Positions 28,217 to 37,697 of a stretch of DNA of 64,000 nt are shown piece after piece. Origin of the DNA: CAVSJA01 sp963728145. Lineage in GTDB: Bacteria; Bacteroidota; Bacteroidia; Chitinophagales; Chitinophagaceae. Every line of letters starts with the position of its first letter. Position 1 is the stretch's first letter. Location of the stretch: NCBI GenBank assembly GCA_963728145.1, contig CAVSJA010000002.1, positions 248,001 through 312,000 on the forward strand. Direction: 5' to 3'. Position numbers and translations under genes: made by a program. The notes beneath the pieces are model-generated. The model was given only the letters and a program-made list of their open reading frames with translations, had not been told where the DNA came from and ran no database searches.

Positions 28217-31200
28217 TTATAGCGGTAAGTCGACGCGGATGGTTGTTCCCTTTCCTGGTTCAGAATTAATTTCTAAGCGCGCATCAATCTCCGATGCCCG
28301 GTTAGTCATGTTTTGCAAGCCATTGCCCCTTCTAACTTTTTCAGAGAATCCTTTTCCTTCATCTTTTACGGTGAGACTTAAAAGAGATGATTTCTGACCA
28401 AACGAAATATAAGCACTCCTGCTTTCAGAATATTTCGCCAGGTTATTCACTGCCTCTTTGAAAATAAGGAACAGGTTTTTTTTCTGTTCCATGTTCAGTT
28501 TGAGTTTTCCCAATGCTGTGGGACAATTCAACGCATATTGAATGCCTGCTGCTTCCAGGGTTTCGCTTGCATATTCATGCATGCGTACGGTCAGATCCTC
28601 AACTGAATCATTTTCAGGTTTTGTACTCCAAATGATATCATCCATTGCATCCAGCATCTTCTGACTTCTCTGGTGGATCTTTTCCAATACCTGGTGATCA
28701 TTGTTTGTGTTGGCCGCTTTGTTTGACTGTGAAGTCTTGCTAAGAATATTAATACTACTCAAGGTTGAACCGATATCGTCATGAAGATCTCTTGAGAAAC
28801 GCTGCCGCATTTTTTCGATAGCAAGCAGGCGATTCATTCGCATCCGGTAAAATGCATATAACAAACCTGCAACTGCAAGAATTATTAATCCGATAAACCA
28901 CCAGGTCTTGAAAAAAATAGTGTCTACTCTGAAATTAAGTTCCGATGCATTACTCCAGGGACGAGTTCCATTCCTGTTCCTTACCTTAAATACGTACGTG
29001 CCTCCCGGAAGATTAGTGTAATTCGCGTAACGCCGATTGCCCGCGTCTATCCAATCCTTGTCATATCCTTCCAGCTGATATTGAAATTCGTCGCTGGATG
29101 GATTGATAAAATTCATTGAAGAAAACTCGACGGAAAAATTATTTTGTTGTGCATTTATATGGATAGGACTTGACGAGTTCCGAAAGAATTTTTCTTTTTC
29201 TGCAATTTTCAATCGGGTTACTGCAGGTGGAAAGATAGATGCCTGTTCGATAACCTTACCAGGATCAATGCAAATAATATCCCTGGTAGTTGGGAAGAAT
29301 AACATTCCATCCGAGGTCTGACAGTAATTATGAAGCGCGGCTTCGGAGACCAGGCCGTCCTGTATTGAATAGTTTCGGAAAGATTTGTTTATACTGTTAA
29401 ATTGGGAAATTCCACCAAAAGTTCCCAACCAAATTGTTCCGTTAATTCCCTGGCAAATTGTTTTTATCTGGTTGCTGCAAAGACCATCCGCGATCCTGAA
29501 ATAAATCGTCTTCTTTTCTTTAATCTGGTGATAATAAAACCCGTCCGAGTCCGTGGCAATACAAATAACAGAATCTCCCAGCATCAATAATCCATTTATT
29601 ACATTAGAACCTGCCGGATTTTCAAAGATTTTTTCCTGCTTATTCAGCAAATCAACTAGAACGACCCGCTTCGGGTTTCTGGACAAAACCCAGAATTTCC
29701 CTTCGCCCTGGTCAGGATAAATGTCAATGATCCCATTGGTTGAATTAATAAAACCTCGTTGGGGATACACCGGGCGTAGCTCTCGTTTTGAATGATCATA
29801 TTTCCAAACAGTGTCGCTGCGCAGGAACAATACTTCCTGGTCCTTGACGGATATTATTTTATTGATTTGTTTTTCGAAAATCATTAATTCATTTCTTCCA
29901 GGATGGCTTATGAATTTCTTTTTATTAATGTCAAACATGATCGTTCCGGCTGCTGTCATCACCCAAAGTATATTCTGATTGTCAGCAGCCATCCAAAAAA
30001 CCCTGTTCAAACTATTTCCTTTTGATAAGGGTTCGGGAATACGAAACTTCCGGATATCTCCAGTCAATTTATCCATCAGGGCAATACCCTGATCCCAACT
30101 TCCCACCCAGACATTATCTTTCCTGTCTTTACAAATTGCCGGTGTTGCATAAATATCCCTGGTATTCCTGCTTTGTTTATCATAAATCCTGAAATTCCCA
30201 AATACCGGATGATAATAATCTGCAGATTCTATTGTTGTCAGCCAAATCGTACCCTGACGATCCTTTAGGATCTGCAACACCCATGGCAGTGTAATAGTAT
30301 TCGGGTCACGTTGATCGGAGTATAAATAATTTGTGATGTTATAATTGTTGTCCAGAACAATTATCCCACCATAATCCTTATCGTTGTCATCACCAGCTGT
30401 AGCAATCCAGATTTCCTTTTCGTTTACGCGTTCTGCATGCATGATTCTTACTGGTGGAGGAAAATGATTCAAATCGGATTCAGCTAATCGTATTGACTTT
30501 TGAGTACCTGTCCGGAGATTCAGAATGAATATTTCCGAGAGATCCTGATATGCATAGAATAAACTGCCGTCAATTAATTTAAGGAAGGCGGGTAACATAT
30601 TGCCTTTACCGTAATCAAATAATGGAAGGCTGTCGAATGAAAGACCTTCATTACGGGTAAAATAAATTTTGTTGCCCATGAAGGCATAAAGATTTCCACT
30701 GCTGTCAAAGTCCAGGCAATTGCGATGAAAGGGCGCGACCCAGCCAGGAACATTATTAATCCAACGTTGCAATACGAGGGCAAATGAATCCTTCTCTGGA
30801 TAATAACGCAATAACCCGCCTAATGTCGCTATCCATATTATTCCCCTGGGAGAACAGCTTAAGGATACAACCGTATTGCATTGTGGAAAGCCACCGGCTT
30901 TTTCCAAATGAGATTGATAGCGAAATATTTTTCCGGATTCTTTCCGGAATACGTTTAATCCGTTTCTGGTTCCAATCCAGATATTTCCGTTTGTATCTTC
31001 CGTAAGAGAATAAATAATATCATCAGAAAGGGAATTACTGTCTTTTTCGTGATGGAACCATTTGATCATTTCAATGCCATCATATCGCGATAATCCTTCC
31101 TTTGACCCGAACCATAAAAAACCTTTGCTGTCCTGAAAAATGCAAAACAATGCTTTATCGGAAAGTCCATCTGCTGTGGTAAGATGCTTGAAGCGAATAT

Positions 31201-31282
31201 TTGAGAATTGGGCGCTGGCGTGAAAACTGATACTTCCAATCAGCCAAATTATAATGATCCATATAATGCTGCGGCGAAGCAT
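28217..31282 (-). CDS. Two-component sensor histidine kinase with periplasmic beta-propeller (Reg_prop, Y_Y_Y)
   Basis: 1021 residues: signal anchor (~1-24), two seven-bladed propellers of regulator-propeller repeats (~30-690; GLSRYDG, WIGTRNGLNVFRK, WLGTFGGISQFN), a Y_Y_Y domain (~700-775; YQLEGYDKDWIDAGNRRYAN), one membrane helix (~785-805) and a HisKA_3 dimerisation domain with the phospho-His at about 834 in RDLHDDIGSTLSS. A HATPase domain follows with N box EAVNNLAKYSE and DEGKGF. Unlike hybrid HTCS regulators it ends after the ATPase; the receiver and HTH are in the next gene. Confidence 0.93.
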   Translation of the reverse strand: MLRRSIIWIIIIWLIGSISFHASAQFSNIRFKHLTTADGLSDKALFCIFQDSKGFLWFGSKEGLSRYDGIEMIKWFHHEKDSNSLSDDIIYSLTEDTNGNIWIGTRNGLNVFRKESGKIFRYQSHLEKAGGFPQCNTVVSLSCSPRGIIWIATLGGLLRYYPEKDSFALVLQRWINNVPGWVAPFHRNCLDFDSSGNLYAFMGNKIYFTRNEGLSFDSLPLFDYGKGNMLPAFLKLIDGSLFYAYQDLSEIFILNLRTGTQKSIRLAESDLNHFPPPVRIMHAERVNEKEIWIATAGDDNDKDYGGIIVLDNNYNITNYLYSDQRDPNTITLPWVLQILKDRQGTIWLTTIESADYYHPVFGNFRIYDKQSRNTRDIYATPAICKDRKDNVWVGSWDQGIALMDKLTGDIRKFRIPEPLSKGNSLNRVFWMAADNQNILWVMTAAGTIMFDINKKKFISHPGRNELMIFEKQINKIISVKDQEVLFLRSDTVWKYDHSKRELRPVYPQRGFINSTNGIIDIYPDQGEGKFWVLSRNPKRVVLVDLLNKQEKIFENPAGSNVINGLLMLGDSVICIATDSDGFYYHQIKEKKTIYFRIADGLCSNQIKTICQGINGTIWLGTFGGISQFNSINKSFRNYSIQDGLVSEAALHNYCQTSDGMLFFPTTRDIICIDPGKVIEQASIFPPAVTRLKIAEKEKFFRNSSSPIHINAQQNNFSVEFSSMNFINPSSDEFQYQLEGYDKDWIDAGNRRYANYTNLPGGTYVFKVRNRNGTRPWSNASELNFRVDTIFFKTWWFIGLIILAVAGLLYAFYRMRMNRLLAIEKMRQRFSRDLHDDIGSTLSSINILSKTSQSNKAANTNNDHQVLEKIHQRSQKMLDAMDDIIWSTKPENDSVEDLTVRMHEYASETLEAAGIQYALNCPTALGKLKLNMEQKKNLFLIFKEAVNNLAKYSESRSAYISFGQKSSLLSLTVKDEGKGFSEKVRRGNGLQNMTNRASEIDARLEINSEPGKGTTIRVDLPL

Positions 31283-31309
31283 GGTGGGTAGAATAAAGGT
31301 ACTGGTTTT

Positions 31310-31450
31310 GGTTAGATGGGTTTGCAGGGTTGAAGAGGTTGATGAGGTTGATGGGGTTGACTGGTTGATTGGTTGAACGGTTAAACAGGCTTAAAAAATG
31401 ATACTAGAAAAGAAACCCAGATATCTTTTCCCAATCAACCAATCAACCTA
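31310..31450. repeat. GTTGA word repeat with facing arm
   Basis: GTTGATGAGG-type words at 31310-31382 face a reverse-complement arm CAATCAACCAATCAACC at 31430-31449. The right arm touches the stop codon region of the cyclase gene. Confidence 0.75.
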
Positions 31451-32551
31451 GATCTTTAAAGCGAACAACTCAATGCTATTATTCTTCCCCTTTAATTCCA
31501 CCATGCCTAAGCTTTCGCTTTGCCAGTCTTTTAGATCAAGTGAATCAATTACCTCCTTTGATACAATGAATTTTTGATTCAGTTCGCTGCAGGCGCTGCG
31601 GATGCGGGCAGTTGTGTTCATTGTGTCGCCGCTCATGGCAAGGTCCTTTTTGATCACGCCGATTTCACCAACGGTTACATCACCGAGGTGAATGCCAACG
31701 CGGAATTCGGGGGCTAATCCATAACGCCGCCTGAAACGCTCGCTATTTCGCTGAATGAGCTTTCTTGCCTCGATCAATGCATCGATGCATTTTTTCGCAT
31801 TTCGTGGATTGTATTTCCAGGACACGACAATTTCATCGCCAACATATTGGTAGATCCTTCCATTGTTTTCGATCAGTGCCGAAGATACTATGCTGATGAA
31901 ATCGCGAATAAATTTGAAGTATTCCGTATTACCAAGCTTCTCCGCGGTAGGAGTAGAATCCTTAAGGTCGATGAACATTACGATCCTTTTTTCATCGCGA
32001 GGCTGTATGTATTTGCCGAAAAAGATATCTAAAAAGATCCCTGGAGAATATTTCTCCATCATTTCGATAAAGGTCTGGATGAAGAAAAAGATGATCAATT
32101 GATCTGGCAACTTTTCGAGTATCCATTGTGTTTTGAAGGCATCATGCACAAAATCATTCAATGCATAGTTGACGGATAAATTGGAAATAAATACTGAATA
32201 AGAGAAGTGGATTGCAAAATTCATTAGGAAAGAAAGAAATAGCAACATGGCAGTCTTAACGACGAAATTCAGCCAGAGCGGTATATAACGCGTACTATTT
32301 CTGAATTGAAATACTAATACAAAGGCCATTATGCCGGTGAATATAAAGACAATCAATGCGCGCAGGAAAAGTGTGATTGGCTTATTGTATTCAAAAAAAT
32401 AAAAGCGATCGGCAACGCCAACTGCCTGCACTTTGAGCCATAAGTAAACCGTATCCACCAATGTCCAAATAGAAGCGATGGAAAGAACTACCTGGTATCG
32501 GTACTTTTTGGTTACCGGTAGGTGCTTGATTATTGTTTTTAATAACTTCAT
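31448..32551 (-). CDS. Membrane-bound class III nucleotidyl cyclase
   Basis: 367 residues. Four to five membrane helices occupy ~20-165, followed by a class III cyclase domain (~185-365). The two metal-binding aspartates are D195 (FIDLKDST) and D239 (YVGDEIVVSW), and the transition-state pair N312/R316 is in GDTMNTTAR. It therefore looks catalytically competent to make a cyclic mononucleotide. Whether that is cAMP, cGMP, cCMP or cUMP cannot be read safely. It lies 39 nt downstream of, and on the same strand as, the HD-PycTM gene, with only a small GC palindrome between them, so the two are probably co-transcribed. This pairing resembles a Pycsar defence module, but such cyclases also serve general signalling. 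Confidence 0.88.
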   Translation of the reverse strand: MKLLKTIIKHLPVTKKYRYQVVLSIASIWTLVDTVYLWLKVQAVGVADRFYFFEYNKPITLFLRALIVFIFTGIMAFVLVFQFRNSTRYIPLWLNFVVKTAMLLFLSFLMNFAIHFSYSVFISNLSVNYALNDFVHDAFKTQWILEKLPDQLIIFFFIQTFIEMMEKYSPGIFLDIFFGKYIQPRDEKRIVMFIDLKDSTPTAEKLGNTEYFKFIRDFISIVSSALIENNGRIYQYVGDEIVVSWKYNPRNAKKCIDALIEARKLIQRNSERFRRRYGLAPEFRVGIHLGDVTVGEIGVIKKDLAMSGDTMNTTARIRSACSELNQKFIVSKEVIDSLDLKDWQSESLGMVELKGKNNSIELFALKI

Positions 32552-32569
32552 TCTAGTTCGTCATTCCCG

Positions 32570-32586
32570 TCCCGCCTTAGGCGGGA
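32570..32586. repeat. TCCCGCCTTAGGCGGGA palindrome
   Basis: Perfect palindrome with CGTCATTCCCG on its left, lying between the HD-PycTM stop and the cyclase start on the minus strand. Related units lie at 17926, 45515, 46502 and 59205, and one is inside tRNA-His at 52095. Confidence 0.75.
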
Positions 32587-32590
32587 GGAA

Positions 32591-34054
32591 TCAAAGGGGC
32601 ATTGCCGAAGAATTGGCAGATCCCCCTGCGACCCTGTTTAGCCAAACGGCAATTGAAAATGCCAGGACTGATACAATTATGCCAACCATAAAAACAGTGT
32701 AGGCAAGGCGAATCAGTTTATATTTTCTTCCCAACACGACTCCTAATTGATAAATATCTTTGATCAAGGCTCCATATAAATAGTCCTGATCCTTCATCAT
32801 TTCTCTCATGCCCCATTCGTATTCCTCAAGGCTGGCCTTGTGAAAATTTCCGAAAAAGAGCAAGTTGGTTCGTTTATTCAGAATGTCATCCCTGCTAAAC
32901 ATGCCCTGGCTGATCTTGGGACGGGTAGCCATAATTGCAATAACAATCGTGCTTACGGAGAAAGCAAGAAATATAATTGTGGGAATTGTCAGATGGGTGT
33001 CTATCTCCAATCTTCTCAACAAAACGGTAAGAATAACCGAAATAATAATCGAATTGACTGAAATAAGAATATTCGCTTTTCCATCTGCCATTCCGCTCAA
33101 TTCAAGATGATTGTCGGAAGTAAGCCTCAGCATAGTTTGAATTCCCTTACTGAGCAGGCTTGCCTGCTGCTTTACTTCTTGCTTTATTTCAGCTTTAGCT
33201 TCCTTATCTTTTTCTTTGTCTTTGTCTGTGATCTTGTCCTTGTCTTTGTCTGTAACCTTGTCTTTATCTGTAACCTTATCTTTGTCAATAGCCTTGTCTT
33301 TCTCCTTCTCTTTATCTTTGGCCTTGTCTTTTTCTTTATCGTTATTATTGTTTTTATAAATTGGAGGCGGGAAGAGTTTTTCCTGCACTTTAATTTTATC
33401 AAGATCTTCAGGATTTCCTGTGATCACCGCCATCTCATCAATTCCATTTGATTGAGCTTTTTCGGCGATTTTCTTTTTAAGTTTTGCCATGTTTTTTTCC
33501 TTTTCGTTGTCCAGCAGATCTCTGGCATATTCAGTATAGTATTTGTGCCCTTCGAGGAATTCAAGTGCATTTACGTTCCAGTTCGTATTCGGACTCTTGA
33601 TCTTTCTGAGATTATATTCTTTCTTGATCTGCTTATTTGTTGACTTGAATTCTTTTGTTCCGAGATGATAAGTGTCCGCATCACAAAGTATTTCCTGGAG
33701 CAGAGTTTGCGGATTGCGCGGGATTTTGGTAGCCAGAATGCATTCTTCTGCCTCTTTAACAAACTCAGGAGACATACCTAATTGGACGCAATAGTTTTTC
33801 ATTAGCTCCGCACTTTTTACTTCATGCATAGCCGGGTCAACAAACAAATGTCCTGTATCATGAAACCATGCAGCAGTGTACAATATGCATTGGTGTTCCG
33901 CGGAAAGATCATACTTCGTTGCAATCTCCCTTGCTCTTTCCACGACCTTCTCCGTATGTTTCAAATTGTGAAAAAGGAGATTGTCCGAACCGTATTTTTC
34001 ATACAGTCCACGAACAAAATTTTCGACTCTTTTATAAATGGAATTGTAATCCAT
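32591..34054 (-). CDS. HD-domain protein with Pycsar-effector-like transmembrane domain (HD-PycTM)
   Basis: 487 residues. Residues 1-190 are an HD phosphohydrolase domain with H33, H65-D66 and D125/D127, all consistent with metal binding. Residues ~235-297 are a Lys/Asp repeat linker (DKDKVT units). Residues ~300-475 match the Pycsar effector (PycTM) family: GMADGKANILISVNS leads into two membrane helices (~328-346, 357-376), a soluble segment (FHKASLEEYEWGMREMMKDQ) and a last helix (~451-471). In Pycsar, PycTM opens the membrane when cyclic nucleotide is sensed; here the HD domain might degrade or bind that signal. It starts 1 nt after the preceding gene's stop. Confidence 0.85.
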   Translation of the reverse strand: MDYNSIYKRVENFVRGLYEKYGSDNLLFHNLKHTEKVVERAREIATKYDLSAEHQCILYTAAWFHDTGHLFVDPAMHEVKSAELMKNYCVQLGMSPEFVKEAEECILATKIPRNPQTLLQEILCDADTYHLGTKEFKSTNKQIKKEYNLRKIKSPNTNWNVNALEFLEGHKYYTEYARDLLDNEKEKNMAKLKKKIAEKAQSNGIDEMAVITGNPEDLDKIKVQEKLFPPPIYKNNNNDKEKDKAKDKEKEKDKAIDKDKVTDKDKVTDKDKDKITDKDKEKDKEAKAEIKQEVKQQASLLSKGIQTMLRLTSDNHLELSGMADGKANILISVNSIIISVILTVLLRRLEIDTHLTIPTIIFLAFSVSTIVIAIMATRPKISQGMFSRDDILNKRTNLLFFGNFHKASLEEYEWGMREMMKDQDYLYGALIKDIYQLGVVLGRKYKLIRLAYTVFMVGIIVSVLAFSIAVWLNRVAGGSANSSAMPL

Positions 34055-34055
34055 A

Positions 34056-37000
34056 TCAGAATGTTATATTGAGTTTAGTGCCGACCGAAAAATTCAGCAG
34101 CTGCTCCTCTTTCGAAAAGCCTATTGTTGCCGAAACGATTAGCAGGTTAAAAGGTACATAATAAATGCCGCCACCGTAGGCATAATGCCATCTTTTGGAA
34201 TCTTCGCCTCTCAGCCATACCCTGCCAACATCATTGAATCCAACAAGGCCAAACTGGCCGGGCAAAACATACCACTTGGAATCAAACAGCTTTACCCTTA
34301 GCTCAAGACTTCCATATGCAAGGGTATTTCCGCTAAACCTGTTTTTGCGAAAACCTCTGAGGAAATTGTTTGCACCAAGATTTAACGCCTGGAAGTATTC
34401 GTAGTCCTTATTAAAAATATGCCCATAGCCCAATCGTATTACGCTCACGACTTTCGCGGGGGCTCTCAGACTAGAATAGACGACCATATCAGAACTGAAT
34501 CGGATCAGATTGCCAGTATGTTCTGTTACTCCCAGCTGAGCCGTGAGATCATTCGTCCATTGAATGCCCCTTGTAGGAAATAGTTCATCATTGAGTGTAT
34601 TGATCTCTGCAGCAATCCTTCCTCCCAGGAAGGTCTTGGGCGTATAAACTAATAAAGAATCAATAAATGCCAGGGATGGATTTTCAAGGATCTTTTTTAC
34701 GTTATCGCTGTGCTCGATCCAATACCGGTAATATACTGGTCCCATACTTATACTAAGAGCGTCACCAAAGCGCTTTCTGGCCAGTGCTTCAATGGTGAAA
34801 TACTTGTAACGTGCAAGATAGAATTGCGGATCTTTTGTTTCATCGATCTCCGTATTATTTCCCAAACCAAAGAAATTGTGCAATGCAGGATTCAAGAGGT
34901 CAACTCTAAACACAAGATCATTTTTTCCCAGAAGTTCATTGAATTCCCCCTTATAACGAATAGAATATGCTCCCCGTTGCGGCGCAAATAAAACTCCAAG
35001 ACGATTATCAGTTGCGTATGGCTCTTTCCTGAAACCAAAGGTCCTTCTCACTATCCCAACGCCCAGTAATATTCCATCATCTGCGTTATATCCGAAAAGT
35101 AATCTGGGGAATCGCTGAATCGGATATTTGTATTCGATCCAGTCAAAGTCATTCACCATTGGGTCATTTGAAAACCTAAGCTTTGCTTTGTTCCTGGAAA
35201 GGATATAATTTCCCGAATCCCTGATGTCATATAAAAAACTCTTGACATTTCCCTTCAGGTTGAAGGTATCGTTGCCCTTACCGCCGACGATCTTTAGTTT
35301 GATCCTTGATTTCACAGTACTATCCACATAGAAGATATCATTTCCATTAAGTCCATACATGCGGATCTCGTGCGTCACGCTATGATCAAATGTCCGCTGA
35401 TACATTTTGAAGCCGGTGTCGGTTTTTGCATTCCTTGCATACACAGTCACCTGCAATCCGGTATCCGTATTACTCACTCTAAAATATTCAGGCATATTAC
35501 TTCCTCTCACATTCACATAATGGTTGAGGAATTTATAGTAGGTCATTCCCTTATCCAGGAGTATATCTCTTCTGCTTTTAAGTTTTCCAATGATTTCGTC
35601 GTTTCGAATGGGTTTTATTTCGGCAGGCATTCTGCTAACCGCAGTGCTGATCACAGTATCTGTAATGTTGTTTTGAAACTTTGAAATAATTTCTTTCCAT
35701 TGGTTCGCTGACAATTCACTTAAAAATGCACGATCGACATCTCTCGCACCGAAACCAAACCAATTAACACGGGGGATTTTATAACGAAATCCTTTCAGGA
35801 AAGGCATCCGGCTTTGAGTTATATATGTCATCAGCAAACCGTCAGAATAGAAGAAGGCCTGGTCGCGGTCCCGGGCGATTGGATAATAGATCTTTCCTTT
35901 GCCAGTATCGATCATGCCCCATCGCCATTGATCAAAATGCCGGTCCCAGTCGGCAACAAGGAAATCCAGCATCCTGGCGTTCAAATATTCCTTCTGATCA
36001 ACCTTGTGGTCGTTTTCATTTAAAAGTTTGTCCAGAAGTTTACCTGTGCTTCTCGACTCCGTACCATCCCGCGTGGGTTCTCTCATTTCAAGAAGGCAGA
36101 CTGTGTTTGCAAACATCTTTTGATAGATACCAAAGGAAGGATCATCTGGTACAAAAAAGAATTCGGGTCGTGGTACGGTAACTCCGCTTGCTTTGGCGAG
36201 GTCAGGGATTGCCAATGGAGAATAAGGATGTGATGCGGAAATCATATCCTGAACAATATCTTCTGCAACCGAATTCCGTACGTTTTCCGGTATTGCTTTT
36301 TCAGGATCCTTATCAATTGTACGAAGTGTCCATTCAATGCCTTTCTTATCTTTTAGCTTGAGTGATTTTGTTTGTTTACCTCCACCGAGCTCGAGAATTT
36401 CGAATCCTCCTTTTTCATCCTTAATGTGAAATACCCTAAGGTTTACATTCTGACTCCATTCCTTTCGATAGTTTGCTCCAAAGAAAGTCTTTCTTAGGCC
36501 GCCAGGATTGCCATACTTAAGACTTGCCGGCGCATTCACGGTATCTTTAAATTTTGCAGTTGGCTTAGCAACAGTAGGTGTAGCGGAATCCTTTAAAGGG
36601 ACCTTCGTAAAATTCAAAACGTTCTCGGAGTATTCTTTTCTTATGGAATCAGTAACGGTAACAAAACTTACCCTTACGTTTTTGTTCTTTGAAATTTCCA
36701 GCGTTGCAAACCCGGTTGATGGTGAAGCATAAAGGGTCCTCTTCTTATTTTTCGATACCCGGTTTGTTTTCGAGGCACTACCGGAAACAATATAGTAAGC
36801 GCTATCTCTGATTAATTGTAACGAATGTTCATGACCCGCCACAAAAATCACATTCGGATGTGCTCGCAGTATTTTTTCAAAGTCATTCACCATGTTCACA
36901 TAATCAGGGTGTGGAAGATCCTGGGGACTTCCGAATATTCCCCGGCTTATCGGATAGATCGAACCAATGATGGGAAGCGGTATATAATAATTCTTATTCA

Positions 37001-37697
37001 GTTCTGTGAATGGGAAAATATGTTCTTTCAAAGTGAAATACCCTCCATGCACTCCATAAGTCCTGAATGGATGATGTGTCGCAAATATGACCAGCTTGTC
37101 GAAATTCTTTGCCAGGATATCTTCCAATTGAGTGATCACTTCACTCTTTGTTTTGTAAGGACAATCAGATTCCACGCCTGGTTTGTCGTAAGGATGTATC
37201 CACCATTGTGTATCGAAGATCACTAAAACAGTAGCCGTATCTATTTTTACTTCTACCGGTCCCGGGCAGCCGCCTTCAGGAAAGAATTTTACATTGCTCT
37301 TTCCAAGCAGGTCAACATAGTATTGTTCGCGGACAACTGATTGAAAACCGTGCTTGCCGCCATTGTTCCAGTCATGATTACCGGGAATCATATAAAGTCT
37401 TGCCTGTGTATTTTCAACTAATGAAACCTGGCTGTCCAAAACACTCTTTGCCACTCCATAGTAAAGCACCTGATCATCTGGCAATCCGATCTTATAAACA
37501 TTATCACCTAAAATAAGAACAACAGTTTTTTTATCTAATGGAATAGTCTTCTTTATCGCATTAATCACTGGTTGCCTTCCATCGGTAAGCTGGCCGGCAT
37601 CTCCAAGCAAAACGATGCGGCTTATTAAGCTATCCTGTGCGTAACTGAGCTGCAGGCTCATCCAAATAAATCCTAAAAATGTAACGATCCCTTTCAT
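34056..37697 (-). CDS. Calcineurin-like metallophosphoesterase fused to BamA-like outer-membrane barrel
   Basis: About 1213 residues. After a signal peptide (MKGIVTFLGFIWMSLQLSYA) comes a metallophosphoesterase (~25-320) with all five motifs: GDAG, GDNVY, GNHDW, ATHHPF and GHEH. A middle part (~400-780) has no assignment I trust. The C-terminal ~400 residues are a surface-antigen/BamA-like beta-barrel ending in a strand that finishes FSVGTKLNITF. The phosphoesterase probably faces the periplasm or cell surface. The ATG at 37697 overlaps the upstream stop by one base (TGATG), so translation is coupled. Fusions of this kind recur in Bacteroidota. The substrate is unknown. Confidence 0.85.
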   Translation of the reverse strand: MKGIVTFLGFIWMSLQLSYAQDSLISRIVLLGDAGQLTDGRQPVINAIKKTIPLDKKTVVLILGDNVYKIGLPDDQVLYYGVAKSVLDSQVSLVENTQARLYMIPGNHDWNNGGKHGFQSVVREQYYVDLLGKSNVKFFPEGGCPGPVEVKIDTATVLVIFDTQWWIHPYDKPGVESDCPYKTKSEVITQLEDILAKNFDKLVIFATHHPFRTYGVHGGYFTLKEHIFPFTELNKNYYIPLPIIGSIYPISRGIFGSPQDLPHPDYVNMVNDFEKILRAHPNVIFVAGHEHSLQLIRDSAYYIVSGSASKTNRVSKNKKRTLYASPSTGFATLEISKNKNVRVSFVTVTDSIRKEYSENVLNFTKVPLKDSATPTVAKPTAKFKDTVNAPASLKYGNPGGLRKTFFGANYRKEWSQNVNLRVFHIKDEKGGFEILELGGGKQTKSLKLKDKKGIEWTLRTIDKDPEKAIPENVRNSVAEDIVQDMISASHPYSPLAIPDLAKASGVTVPRPEFFFVPDDPSFGIYQKMFANTVCLLEMREPTRDGTESRSTGKLLDKLLNENDHKVDQKEYLNARMLDFLVADWDRHFDQWRWGMIDTGKGKIYYPIARDRDQAFFYSDGLLMTYITQSRMPFLKGFRYKIPRVNWFGFGARDVDRAFLSELSANQWKEIISKFQNNITDTVISTAVSRMPAEIKPIRNDEIIGKLKSRRDILLDKGMTYYKFLNHYVNVRGSNMPEYFRVSNTDTGLQVTVYARNAKTDTGFKMYQRTFDHSVTHEIRMYGLNGNDIFYVDSTVKSRIKLKIVGGKGNDTFNLKGNVKSFLYDIRDSGNYILSRNKAKLRFSNDPMVNDFDWIEYKYPIQRFPRLLFGYNADDGILLGVGIVRRTFGFRKEPYATDNRLGVLFAPQRGAYSIRYKGEFNELLGKNDLVFRVDLLNPALHNFFGLGNNTEIDETKDPQFYLARYKYFTIEALARKRFGDALSISMGPVYYRYWIEHSDNVKKILENPSLAFIDSLLVYTPKTFLGGRIAAEINTLNDELFPTRGIQWTNDLTAQLGVTEHTGNLIRFSSDMVVYSSLRAPAKVVSVIRLGYGHIFNKDYEYFQALNLGANNFLRGFRKNRFSGNTLAYGSLELRVKLFDSKWYVLPGQFGLVGFNDVGRVWLRGEDSKRWHYAYGGGIYYVPFNLLIVSATIGFSKEEQLLNFSVGTKLNITF

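Noticed and set aside
33107..33451. 114-codon plus-strand ORF rich in Phe/Val/Leu
   Set aside because: It is the reverse strand of the Lys/Asp linker of HD-PycTM; low complexity alone keeps it open.
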